Notes under the pieces: generated by a model
Told to the model about the DNA's origin: nothing
Seen by the model: the letters and a program-made list of their open reading frames with translations, nothing else
Database searches by the model: none
Translations under genes and position numbers: made by a program
From: Pseudomonas arcuscaelestis
Lineage (GTDB): Bacteria; Pseudomonadota; Gammaproteobacteria; Pseudomonadales; Pseudomonadaceae
DNA: 64,000 bases
Assembly (NCBI RefSeq): GCF_016881005.1
Contig: NZ_JACOPV010000007.1
Location: 124,001-188,000, forward strand
Reading direction: 5' to 3'
Shown here: positions 18,895-27,629 of the stretch, piece after piece
Position numbering within the stretch: the first letter of the stretch is position 1
Layout: every line of letters begins with the position of its first letter

Positions 18895-19494
18895 TCAAAT
18901 TGGAATGAAGCGCTCAGGCGGGTGGTGCAGATTGATCTGTGCATCGTAAAGCAAGTTGACCAGCTCGACGATCATGATCGCCGACAGTCCCCAGATTTTG
19001 TACTCGCCAAAGCGATAACTGGGCACATACCAACTGCGCCCCTGGTAATCGATGCGATGAGTGTGGTCCCGGGGGTCTTGGCGGAAAAACTCCAGGGGCA
19101 CGGTGAACACTGCGGCAATTTCAGCATCGTTGGCCCGGTATTCGACGAAGTCGGGAATCAAGCCGACGAACGGTGTTACCTTCAGCCCATGCAGTGAAAT
19201 CAGCGGACTCAAAGGACCGATAATTTCCACCAGACCTGGCGGCAGGCCGATTTCCTCTTCGGCTTCGCGCAAGGCGGTGAACACCAGATCGGGGTCTTCA
19301 GGGTCACGCCGACCGCCCGGAAAGGCGACCTCGCCGCCATGAGTCGACAAACCCTTGGCACGTAACGTAAGTACCAATTCAGGCGCTTCGCTGCGGGTAA
19401 TGGGCAATAACACAGCAGCCTCGGGAAAACGATGATCGGTTTCCAGGGTGCCCGGCGTATGACTGCTCACGCGGCGAAGTAGCTCGTCCAGCAT
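18895..19494 (-). CDS. Nudix hydrolase of the CoA pyrophosphatase type (NudL-like)
   Basis: The 199-residue protein contains the Nudix box [24 protein letters not shown], with G, R, E, E, x, x, E, E in the proper spacing (key part REAEEEIG), preceded by the UPF0035-like [20 protein letters not shown]. This group splits CoA into phosphopantetheine and 3',5'-ADP. The ATG at 19494 has a GAGAGAG ribosome site; the longer frame from 19608 was not used. It is the first gene of a likely operon with the carbonic anhydrase homologue and the DUF1289 gene. Confidence 0.93.
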   Translation of the reverse strand: MLDELLRRVSSHTPGTLETDHRFPEAAVLLPITRSEAPELVLTLRAKGLSTHGGEVAFPGGRRDPEDPDLVFTALREAEEEIGLPPGLVEIIGPLSPLISLHGLKVTPFVGLIPDFVEYRANDAEIAAVFTVPLEFFRQDPRDHTHRIDYQGRSWYVPSYRFGEYKIWGLSAIMIVELVNLLYDAQINLHHPPERFIPI

Positions 19495-19627
19495 TGCTCT
19501 CTCTCGATTCCAAAGCTTGGTCAGCATGATGCACCAAAGCCGCGAGCCGCCCAAGCCCTGCGGTGAACCGGCTTGCAGCGGCGATGAAAGTCGCGCCAAG
19601 ATAAGCACAACCTATAGGAATAAAAGC

Positions 19628-20182
19628 ATGAAATTCTGCAGTGCGTGCGCCAATCCGGTAATTCAGCGTATTCCCGAAGGTGACACTCGCCTGCGTTACG
19701 TCTGCGACCACTGTCACACTGTCCACTACCAGAATCCCAATATTGTCGCCGGGGTGCTCCCGACCTTGGGCCAGCAGGTGTTGTTGTGTCGCCGAGCCAT
19801 CGAACCACGGCGCGGCTATTGGACACTGCCGGCCGGCTTTATGGAGAACGGCGAAACCCTGGAACAGGCCGCCCGTCGCGAAACCATCGAGGAAGCCTGT
19901 GCCCGGGTCGGGCAGATGACCCTCTACCAATTATTCGATCTACCGCACATCAACCAGGTCCATGTATTTTTTCGCGCCGAGCTTGCCGACCGGGACTTCG
20001 CCGTCGGCGTCGAAAGCCTGGAAGTGAGACTTTTCGATGAAAGTGAGATCCCGTGGGACGAGCTGGCTTTCAGGACCGTCAGTCGTACCCTAGAATGCTA
20101 CTATCGCGACCGTATCGAGCAGCACTACCCGATTGGCAACGAATATTTGCCGCCATTGCTCGTTCCGTCACTCAACACCTAG
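19628..20182 (+). CDS. Nudix hydrolase with an N-terminal zinc ribbon
   Basis: The 184-residue protein starts with a four-cysteine zinc ribbon (CSACANPV and CDHCHTVHYQNP), then the Nudix box GFMENGETLEQAARRETIEEACARVG, with key part RRETIEEAC. The ribbon plus Nudix layout recalls NADH pyrophosphatase-type and related enzymes, but the substrate is unknown. AGGAA before the ATG at 19628 supports the start. It is divergent from the other Nudix gene and 19 bases before the L,D-transpeptidase gene. Confidence 0.92.
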   Translation: MKFCSACANPVIQRIPEGDTRLRYVCDHCHTVHYQNPNIVAGVLPTLGQQVLLCRRAIEPRRGYWTLPAGFMENGETLEQAARRETIEEACARVGQMTLYQLFDLPHINQVHVFFRAELADRDFAVGVESLEVRLFDESEIPWDELAFRTVSRTLECYYRDRIEQHYPIGNEYLPPLLVPSLNT

Positions 20183-20201
20183 TTTTCAGGGATATCGTTT
20201 C

Positions 20202-20759
20202 ATGCGCTGGTTGCTTGCCCTTTTCTGCCTCAGTGTGGCTTCGGTGTCCCAGGCAGCGTTTACCGAAACCATTGTCACCAAGCCAATTGAGAAGGTCGCG
20301 CCGTCGCCTCTGCAACTCAAGCCCCAGCAGTCCACGGCGATCGATAAGATCCTGGTGCTGAAATCCGAGCGGCGCCTGCAACTGATCAGCGCCGGGGCCC
20401 CAATGAAAACCTATCGCATCTCCCTGGGCAAACAGCCCAAGGGCGCCAAACAGCGCGAAGGCGACAAGCGAACCCCTGAAGGCTTTTACTGGATTGATTG
20501 GCGCAAAGTCAGCGACCGCTACAACCTGGCCATGCATGTGTCCTATCCGAACATCAGCGATTCGGCGCGTGCGCGGCGCGAAGGCGTGCCGCCTGGCGGA
20601 ATGATCATGATCCATGGCACTCCGCTGGACGAAGAGTATCCAGAAGAAGTCTTCCATACCCTGGACTGGACCGAAGGCTGCATCGCCATGACCAACAGCG
20701 ACATGCGCGAGGTCTGGAGCTTGGTGCCAGACGGCACGATGATCGAAATTCGTCCCTGA
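20202..20759 (+). CDS. L,D-transpeptidase (YkuD domain), exported
   Basis: The 185-residue protein has a signal peptide ending near SVSQA-AF and a YkuD domain that holds the conserved IHGTP and the active-site region WTEGCIAMTNSDM with the catalytic cysteine and a preceding histidine. Such enzymes form 3-3 cross-links in peptidoglycan or attach proteins to it. The start at 20202 (MRWLLALF) gives a clean signal peptide. An 8-bp GC hairpin at 20779-20797 follows the gene. Confidence 0.92.
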   Translation: MRWLLALFCLSVASVSQAAFTETIVTKPIEKVAPSPLQLKPQQSTAIDKILVLKSERRLQLISAGAPMKTYRISLGKQPKGAKQREGDKRTPEGFYWIDWRKVSDRYNLAMHVSYPNISDSARARREGVPPGGMIMIHGTPLDEEYPEEVFHTLDWTEGCIAMTNSDMREVWSLVPDGTMIEIRP

Positions 20760-20778
20760 GCACTCGCCAATTCTTTTC

Positions 20779-20797
20779 TCCGGCGCATCGCGCCGGA
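20779..20797 (+). terminator. GC hairpin after the L,D-transpeptidase gene (weak terminator)
   Basis: TCCGGCGC and GCGCCGGA form an 8-bp stem with a 3-base loop, 20 bases after the stop. No T run follows, so termination is uncertain. Confidence 0.4.
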
Positions 20798-20937
20798 AAC
20801 ACCCTACGCAATTCCAACTCCCGCCCTACAAGGCTATCGGCCCGGTATCGCATCCAAACGAATAGTAGCGTCCATAAAATCCGTGCAATCGGATTAACGC
20901 GGGTGTTTTCAGCACCCAACGCCCTGGACGCCACCTT

Positions 20938-22644
20938 ATGCCTTATGCCTGCAAATCTGCCGGCTCATGTCTGCGCCCCGGGCAACTGCCTGCTCTTGCC
21001 CTGGGCCTTTTGCTGTGGACCGGCCCGTCGACTGCATCCGAAAGCCATCCAGCGGTGCAACAACTGCAGGACCAGCGCCAGCAGCGCGAGCAACTGGAAC
21101 AACGCCAACGCCTGCGCACGTTGCAACGCGCGGACGAAGCATCCACCGAAATCGACAAGCAACCTGCCCCTGCAGATACAGGTGCGTGCTGGCCATTGCA
21201 GGGCGTGCGCCTGGCGGGCAACCAGCAACTGTCATCGGCCCAACTCAGTGACGCGCTTACACAGCTGATCCTGCCGTGCATGAGCCCGGCTCAAATCAAT
21301 CAGCTCCTCAAAGCCATTACCCAGCAGTACCTCCAGGCCGGTTACTTGGCCAGCCGGCCCTACCTGGCGGCGCCTCTGGTCGCCGGTGGCACACTGGATA
21401 TCGTGATTGTCGAAGGCTATGTCGAGTCGATCGAACTGGCTGACCCTGCCTTGCCCCTGTCATTGAATAGTGCATTTCCTTCATTACTGGGAAAGCCCTT
21501 GCGCCTGACCGAGCTGGAACAAGGCATGGACCAGTTGAATCGGTTGAAGGCATTCGAACTGGGTGCCGACATTCTTCCGGGCAGTCGCCAAGGCGCAAGC
21601 CGGGTCGTGGTGGTTCCCAGGCAAATCAAGCGGCGCTGGCATCTTGGCGGCAGCTTCGACAATCGCGGCAGCGAACAAACCGGACGCGAGCGGCTGGGAG
21701 TCAACTTGAGCCTGGACAGTCCCCTGCAGCTCAATGACTTCGTGCAGATATCGGCCAACTCCACACTTCCGTCAGGTTCAAGCTACAGCCGCGGGTATGG
21801 CGTGTACTACAGCATTCCGTACGGCGCTTGGACCTACGCCATGAACTTCAACCAACTGCAGTATCAGGCGCAGCTTCCGGCCCGACGCCTGCACAGCAGC
21901 GGCCAAAGCGACTTCTACGGCCTGGGCCTGGAGCGCACGCTGTGGCGCAATCAGCAGGGCCTGCTCAGTGCCAGTGTGCGCATGGAGCAAAAACGCCTGG
22001 AAAATCGTCTGGGCAAACAGCGCCTGTCACTACAAAGCCCAACACTCACCACAACCGAGGCAGGTCTGAATCTACTATGGCTCGGTGACGGTCTATGGAG
22101 CGCATACCTGGGGGTGAGTCAGGGCCTGGACTGGTTTGGCGCCGATCGTGAAGCACTGCGCAACAATGCGCCTGAGCCGCGTTTTAGAAAGTACCGCGCC
22201 AACTTCATGCATCTGCGCCAAGGTCGCAATCCGAATTGGCCCTGGCGTTGGCAAAGTGACTTGAACCTGCAGTACAGCCCCGACGTGCTCCCTGCCGTCG
22301 AACAACAGCAGTTGAGTGATACCACTGCTGTACGCGGCTTTCGCCAGCAGGTGGTCGCCGGTGCCAATGGCGCCGTCTGGCGCAACACCCTAAGCCAGCC
22401 GCTCGCCCTGGACCTGCCCCAGGCCCTCGTGCTGCACCCACAACTGGGTGTGGATCTGGGTTGGAGCAAGTTCAGCCACGGCACTGCTGCACAACGTCTG
22501 GCCGGCGCGCATGCCGGCCTGGAGCTGAGCCTGCCCGACAGCCAACTCAAGCTCGACTACCAGCATGCCATCTATGCCAGCGTTGCTCCCCGCGCAGCGC
22601 TGGAAAAGGGCTACTGGCTGCTGGAGTGGGTAGTGAACATCTGA
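20938..22644 (+). CDS. TpsB outer membrane transporter of a two-partner secretion system (ShlB/FhaC/HecB family)
   Basis: TpsB proteins are 16-strand barrels that export one dedicated TpsA protein across the outer membrane. The 568-residue protein has a signal peptide ending around residue 34, a glutamine and arginine-rich linker (about 40-75), a POTRA_2-like domain (about 82-165) and a long barrel. The conserved barrel motif VRGF is seen in TTAVRGFRQQV near residue 463, and the protein ends in aromatic-hydrophobic WVVNI. TpsA starts 30 bases downstream. The pair is a single operon. Confidence 0.94.
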   Translation: MPYACKSAGSCLRPGQLPALALGLLLWTGPSTASESHPAVQQLQDQRQQREQLEQRQRLRTLQRADEASTEIDKQPAPADTGACWPLQGVRLAGNQQLSSAQLSDALTQLILPCMSPAQINQLLKAITQQYLQAGYLASRPYLAAPLVAGGTLDIVIVEGYVESIELADPALPLSLNSAFPSLLGKPLRLTELEQGMDQLNRLKAFELGADILPGSRQGASRVVVVPRQIKRRWHLGGSFDNRGSEQTGRERLGVNLSLDSPLQLNDFVQISANSTLPSGSSYSRGYGVYYSIPYGAWTYAMNFNQLQYQAQLPARRLHSSGQSDFYGLGLERTLWRNQQGLLSASVRMEQKRLENRLGKQRLSLQSPTLTTTEAGLNLLWLGDGLWSAYLGVSQGLDWFGADREALRNNAPEPRFRKYRANFMHLRQGRNPNWPWRWQSDLNLQYSPDVLPAVEQQQLSDTTAVRGFRQQVVAGANGAVWRNTLSQPLALDLPQALVLHPQLGVDLGWSKFSHGTAAQRLAGAHAGLELSLPDSQLKLDYQHAIYASVAPRAALEKGYWLLEWVVNI

Positions 22645-22674
22645 CTTCCACCACAAAAAAAAAGAGAGACCACG

Positions 22675-25600
22675 ATGTCCAGACAAACCCGAACACCCGC
22701 CCAAACATTCGAGCGAATCAGCCCTAATCACCTGCGCTGGATGATTGCCCTGTGCCTGCTTATTCCCTATGTCAGCGTGGCCGAGAATGGCCTGCAAGCC
22801 GCCGCAGGTGCTGGCGGCACACCGCTGATTAATAACCAGCATGGCGTGCCAGTTATCAACATTGTTGCGCCCAACGCCGGCGGCCTCTCACACAATCAAT
22901 TTCTCGACTACAACGTCAACGCACCGGGCCTAGTGCTCAACAACGCAATACACGCCGGACAATCGCAACTGGCCGGGGCCTTGGCTGCCAACCCGCAATT
23001 TCAAGGCCAGGCCGCCTCGACCATCCTCAACGAAGTCATCAGCCGCAACGCCTCGCGCATCGAGGGCCCACAGGAGATTTTCGGCAGCCGCGCAGACTAC
23101 ATACTGGCCAACCCCAATGGCATCACGCTCAATGGCGGCACGTTTATCAATACCACTCGCGCCGGGTTTCTGGTCGGCAGCCCCGAGATCGATGGGCAAA
23201 GCATCAAGAACCTCGATACCCGCAATGCCACCGGCAGCCTGCGAGTGCTTGGAAGTGGCCAGAGCAACCTAGAAGGTGCTCTCGACCTGATTGCACCACG
23301 CATCGACAGCCAGGGCTCACTTGTGGCTCGCGACGACCTGAACCTTACCGTGGGCCGGAATCTTGTCCGCAGCACGGACCAACAGGTAATCGATCATCGT
23401 GCGGCGCCAACCTCGAGCGTTGATGCCAGCGTGTTCGGGGCAATGCAGGCAGGGCGAATCAGAATTCTCAGCACCGCAGAAGGCGCCGGCGTACGGATGG
23501 CTGACAACAACCTGCTAGCTCGCAACGGTATAAGCATTCAATCCCAGGGCCCCCTGGAAATCAGCGGCTCGGAAAACAAGCGCAGCGTGTTCAACACCGA
23601 GCATGGCGCGGTAACGCTGAATGCCGCAGATAACCTCAGCTTGTCCGCCGTTGAAGTCAAAGGGCAGCAGATTCTTGCCAAGGCGGGAACCAACCTGAGC
23701 CTCGACACGCGCGTGCGCGAAACGAAGAACCGTGAGCACGAAAACCGGGAAAAAAAGTGGTGGTTCGTTCCTACCGAAACCTACAACCGAGAAAGCACCC
23801 GTACCGAGCGCAAGTATCTCGGCAGTCAATTGCAGGCCAGTGAAAACATTGACCTGCAAGCCGGAAAAGATATCAGTCTGGTTGCCGCCACAGTGCAGGC
23901 CGAAGGTGAGCTGGGCGCAAACGCGGGTGGCGCGCTGAACATCAGTGCCGCAACCGACAGCCAGCAGATCGACGAACAGGTTCATCATCGCAAACATCTT
24001 TGGCGCGCAGATCAGAACACCCGTCAGCATCAGGAGAGTGCCAAGCCCAGCGAGCTTTCCGGCCAGCAGATTTCCTTGATATCGGCAGGACCTACCCAGG
24101 TGCTTGGCAGTACCCTTTCCAGCAAAGGTGACACCAACGTCAAAGCTGGCAGCCTGGAGGTTGCCGAAATTACCCTGAACAACAGCAAGCATGCCAAAGG
24201 TTATCGAGGAGACCTGGCTTCGGGCACCTTCTTCGGCACCAACGACCAATCCGACGGCGACGGCCAAACCGCCAGCGGCAGTTCCATTCACGCCGGGGGC
24301 ACGTTAACCGTGGCTGCGGACCAGGTGCAGATCAAAGGCTCCAAGGTGAACAGTCGGGGCGACGCGCTGGTACTCAGCGAGAAAGGATTGCTGACAGTCG
24401 ATGCAGCACAAAGCCAGTCTTCCCTCAATCAGCGTGCAAGCAACAGCAAGCTGTTCGGGTTGATCAAAGAACAGAGCGAACAGCAAGAGCAACGCAAGGA
24501 CGTACTGACCAGTGACGTGGCGTCGCAAAGTAACCTGCGCCTGGCCAGCGCCGATGAACTGCGGATACATGGGGCCAAAGTCGATGCCGGACAGCAATTA
24601 CAGCTTCAGGCTAAAAAGGACATCACCATTGGCACCGCAGAACAATCGCAGAGCCTGAGCGTCCGCCAGCAAAGCAAAGGTTTCACTGCCAGTGCCAGCC
24701 AGACCCAGGACGCCGCCGACGGTAAACCCGACTCTCATCAATACAACGCCTCGGTAGGCTACAACGTCAGCACAAGCGAAAGCACTCGAGCTGATAAAAA
24801 GCAGATTGCCAGCTCCCTTACCGGCGCACAGGTGAAAATCAACGGCAAAAGCGACGTTAACATCAAGGGCTCAAGCATCGGTGCAACCGCTGGGGACCTG
24901 CAGGTCGATGCGCAGAACATCAACCTTGTAGCAGCGCATGATGAGCAGTCTCAAAAGACCAGTAATCAGGAGGACGGTGGAGGCCTCTCTGTCAGCGGCG
25001 GTATCGACAAACTGGGTAGCGCGTTTGACGGTTATCAGCAGCAAAAGGGCCTCGAGGAGCATTCGAGCCAGGCGCAGCTAAGCAGCCTGCAAAGCAGTAA
25101 AGATTTGCATGTGGCAACCGGCACAATGGTCAACGAGGGCGCGAGGGTGACGGCAGGTCAAGCGCTGGTACTGAACACCGGCACCTTGGAAAACCGTGCA
25201 GTAGATAACATTCAGACCTCCAGCAAGACCGAACAGAACTGGCAGGCAAGCCTGGGTGCCAGTGTTGCCTACCGAGGCCTGACCCGTCCTATCGAGAGTC
25301 TGATCAAGGGCGAAGAAGCCAGTCGATTCCAGCAGGCATCAGTCGAAGACGCCCTGGCGCCTCCGGCAATAGGCGCTGAACTTGAGTTCAAGCATCTGAA
25401 CCGTGAGGAGATCAGCCAAACCACCACTGCCCAGGTCGCCCAGCTGAGCGCTGGCAGCATAGATATCAAAGCCGACACAATCAAGGATACCGGCACTCAG
25501 TACCGCGCCGAGCAGGGGCCGCTGTCTATTCAGGCACAGAACCATCGCTTTGCCGCCGCCCAGAACAGCAGCGCGAACAGTGTCCGACGCCTGGATGTCG

Positions 25601-27231
25601 AAACCGCTGTACGCGCCGATACCAGCACAGGCAGCGATATCAACCTGCGTCTTTCGGGCAAGGGCGGCTCTGTGCAAAATGACCAACTCAAGCAGACGGC
25701 CAATCCCGGTAGCCTCTATGGGCACACAGGTATCCAGATTCAGCTGGGCAGCGACGGTGCCTACGAAGGTACGCACTTCGACGCAGGCCAAGGCTCATTG
25801 AAACTGTTGGCTGATGGCAACCTGAGCCTGGAGCAGGCCAACGACATTCAGCAAAGCCAGCTGAAACAGCTCGACGGTAGCGCTTGGGCCAAGGGGGGCA
25901 ACAATCCCTTGGACACGAGCCTGGAGCTGCGAGGCTACCTCGATCACACCACACTCGACACTACCGATAGCCAGGCCCGAGTTACCACGATAGACGCCAA
26001 GGGTGATGTGCAGTTGCAGGCAGGTGGAGCACTTGAATTGGCAGGGCCGCGCATAGGCAGCAACAGTGCCAAAGTCGCAAGTATCAGCTTGCACGGTAAC
26101 GATGCACTGGTAGTCAAGGCCGCTACAGACTCCCACGCCGCTCAAGGCAAGTTGTTAGGCGGTGGCGTTGAGCTGTTGGGCAACAGCACTGCCGCCGGCA
26201 AGGGCGGCGGAGTCGGTGGTCACGTGGGCATTGGTCACACTGAAGAGCGCAGCACCAGCAGCAGCGCAGCTCAATGGTTGACCACAGGCAAATTGACAGC
26301 AAGCAGTGCCGGGGCAAACGCCGACGCCGTGCATTTGCAAGGTGTAAAAGCCTCGGCAGCAGAAGTGGACATCAGCGCCAACAATGGCGGCGTACTCATC
26401 GAAGCGGCCAGCAATACCGAGCAGCGCAACAACCAGGAAATTACCGCAGGTGCCGGGGTCAGCGGCGCACCTGGCGCAACCTCCGAGCTATCCACTCTCG
26501 GGTTGTATGCCCGGGCGAAAGTGAACATTGATCGACGCGACAACCTAACTTACGCAAACAGCGAGTGGCGGGCCAAACACATCACCCTCAACAGCCTGAC
26601 CGACACTCGCCTGGAAGGTGTGCGCATGGAGGCCGAAAGTATAGACGGCAAGATTGGCGGTGATCTTCGCGTTGCCAGTCGCCAGGACCGTATCAACACC
26701 TTGAGGGTGGATGCCGACGCACGACTGAGCCAGGAGAAAAACCCTCAAGGCTACATCAACGCCGCTACCGCCTTGGCTGGGCCGTTTGCCAGTAACGTGG
26801 AAAAACGGGTTGGACCTTTTGTACAGAAGGCCGACCCGAAGCTGTCGCCTACATTCAAGCTCGACATCGAACATAGCCAGCGTGACAGCGTGACCAGTCA
26901 AAGCCTGCTCAGTGGCCGTGACGGCGTAACCTTGATGGTCAGTGGCGAAACCGCGCTTTCAGGTGCCCGGGTACAGGCAGCCAATGGCAAGGTCGAACTC
27001 GGGAATGGTCCAATTAACCAGGAGACACTGAATGGTCGCGACTATCGTCGCGCAGTAAACGTCAACGCTTCAAATGCCCCTGTGGATTTGATCAGCGGCT
27101 TGATCGTGCACTACAGCTCGGCGAACAGCGGTAAAGGCGAAAACGCCGTCGACCTTGGCCTGGTCAGCACCAACGGCCATGACCGTAGCACCGTCCTGAC
27201 ATCAAGCCTGATCAGCAAATCCAGCAATTGA
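22675..27231 (+). CDS. TpsA filamentous haemagglutinin-like exoprotein, compact and lacking a visible CdiA toxin end
   Basis: The 1518-residue protein has an N-terminal signal region (about 20-36), then the TPS secretion domain (about 40-290) with the signature NPNGI at residues 146-150 and the following FINTTRAGFLVG. The rest is a repeated beta-helix of haemagglutinin-type repeats, including a charged KWWFVPTETYNRES block typical of the Fil_haemagg_2 repeats. There is no VENN-type pretoxin motif, no cysteine-rich or nuclease-like C-terminus, and no small immunity gene after it. GAGAGA precedes the ATG. A surface adhesin or biofilm protein is the best guess. Confidence 0.92.
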   Translation: MSRQTRTPAQTFERISPNHLRWMIALCLLIPYVSVAENGLQAAAGAGGTPLINNQHGVPVINIVAPNAGGLSHNQFLDYNVNAPGLVLNNAIHAGQSQLAGALAANPQFQGQAASTILNEVISRNASRIEGPQEIFGSRADYILANPNGITLNGGTFINTTRAGFLVGSPEIDGQSIKNLDTRNATGSLRVLGSGQSNLEGALDLIAPRIDSQGSLVARDDLNLTVGRNLVRSTDQQVIDHRAAPTSSVDASVFGAMQAGRIRILSTAEGAGVRMADNNLLARNGISIQSQGPLEISGSENKRSVFNTEHGAVTLNAADNLSLSAVEVKGQQILAKAGTNLSLDTRVRETKNREHENREKKWWFVPTETYNRESTRTERKYLGSQLQASENIDLQAGKDISLVAATVQAEGELGANAGGALNISAATDSQQIDEQVHHRKHLWRADQNTRQHQESAKPSELSGQQISLISAGPTQVLGSTLSSKGDTNVKAGSLEVAEITLNNSKHAKGYRGDLASGTFFGTNDQSDGDGQTASGSSIHAGGTLTVAADQVQIKGSKVNSRGDALVLSEKGLLTVDAAQSQSSLNQRASNSKLFGLIKEQSEQQEQRKDVLTSDVASQSNLRLASADELRIHGAKVDAGQQLQLQAKKDITIGTAEQSQSLSVRQQSKGFTASASQTQDAADGKPDSHQYNASVGYNVSTSESTRADKKQIASSLTGAQVKINGKSDVNIKGSSIGATAGDLQVDAQNINLVAAHDEQSQKTSNQEDGGGLSVSGGIDKLGSAFDGYQQQKGLEEHSSQAQLSSLQSSKDLHVATGTMVNEGARVTAGQALVLNTGTLENRAVDNIQTSSKTEQNWQASLGASVAYRGLTRPIESLIKGEEASRFQQASVEDALAPPAIGAELEFKHLNREEISQTTTAQVAQLSAGSIDIKADTIKDTGTQYRAEQGPLSIQAQNHRFAAAQNSSANSVRRLDVETAVRADTSTGSDINLRLSGKGGSVQNDQLKQTANPGSLYGHTGIQIQLGSDGAYEGTHFDAGQGSLKLLADGNLSLEQANDIQQSQLKQLDGSAWAKGGNNPLDTSLELRGYLDHTTLDTTDSQARVTTIDAKGDVQLQAGGALELAGPRIGSNSAKVASISLHGNDALVVKAATDSHAAQGKLLGGGVELLGNSTAAGKGGGVGGHVGIGHTEERSTSSSAAQWLTTGKLTASSAGANADAVHLQGVKASAAEVDISANNGGVLIEAASNTEQRNNQEITAGAGVSGAPGATSELSTLGLYARAKVNIDRRDNLTYANSEWRAKHITLNSLTDTRLEGVRMEAESIDGKIGGDLRVASRQDRINTLRVDADARLSQEKNPQGYINAATALAGPFASNVEKRVGPFVQKADPKLSPTFKLDIEHSQRDSVTSQSLLSGRDGVTLMVSGETALSGARVQAANGKVELGNGPINQETLNGRDYRRAVNVNASNAPVDLISGLIVHYSSANSGKGENAVDLGLVSTNGHDRSTVLTSSLISKSSN

Positions 27232-27246
27232 GTAGCTGAAAAGCAC

Positions 27247-27298
27247 CGCGGGGCAAGCCCGCTCCTACCATAACGGGTAGGAGCGGGCTTGCCCCGCG
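27247..27298. repeat. Pair of REP elements forming a 23-bp perfect inverted repeat
   Basis: CGCGGGGCAAGCCCGCTCC continues to CTACC (27247-27269) and is matched exactly by its reverse complement (27276-27298), with a 6-base loop. The sequence is the typical Pseudomonas REP unit. It lies between the convergent tpsA and NIF3-like genes and probably stops or stabilises both transcripts. Confidence 0.9.
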
Positions 27299-27315
27299 AT
27301 AAAGCTTTTAAAGCC

Positions 27316-27627
27316 TCAGACGCTGGCGAGCTGCCAAACCTCATAAGCCGGTGTCTGGTAAGGATGGCTGTGCTTGAGCGCAACAATTACCGACTGAATC
27401 AGCTCGTCGGCCACCACCAGTTCTACCCGCCACTCTTCGACCTGTTCAACCACGCCCGTATGCCCGATAAACGGCTGACTACCGTCCAACGGGCGAAACT
27501 GGCCCTGGCCCAACACCTGCCAGGCGCAGCAGTCGTAGTCGCCGATGCGTCCACCGCCTGCGGCGAACACAGCGGCCTTGACCACTTCCACATGGCTGGG
27601 CGGGACGAAGAAGGCGAGTTTGTACAC
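27316..27627 (-). CDS. Short NIF3/YqfO-like protein
   Basis: The 103-residue protein (MYKLAFFVPPSHVEVVKAA) corresponds to the small stand-alone YqfO/NIF3 insert domain, with a CutA-like fold. It ends in the characteristic HPYQTPAYEVWQL. The function is not known. The preferred start is a GTG at 27627, three bases after the purL stop; an in-frame GTG at 27642 would overlap purL. It is read in the same direction as purL and is probably translated from the same message. Confidence 0.85.
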   Translation of the reverse strand: MYKLAFFVPPSHVEVVKAAVFAAGGGRIGDYDCCAWQVLGQGQFRPLDGSQPFIGHTGVVEQVEEWRVELVVADELIQSVIVALKHSHPYQTPAYEVWQLASV

Positions 27628-27629
27628 CC

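Noticed and set aside
22675..27231. Complete CDI system
   Set aside because: No VENN motif, no toxin C-terminus and no immunity gene could be seen after tpsA.
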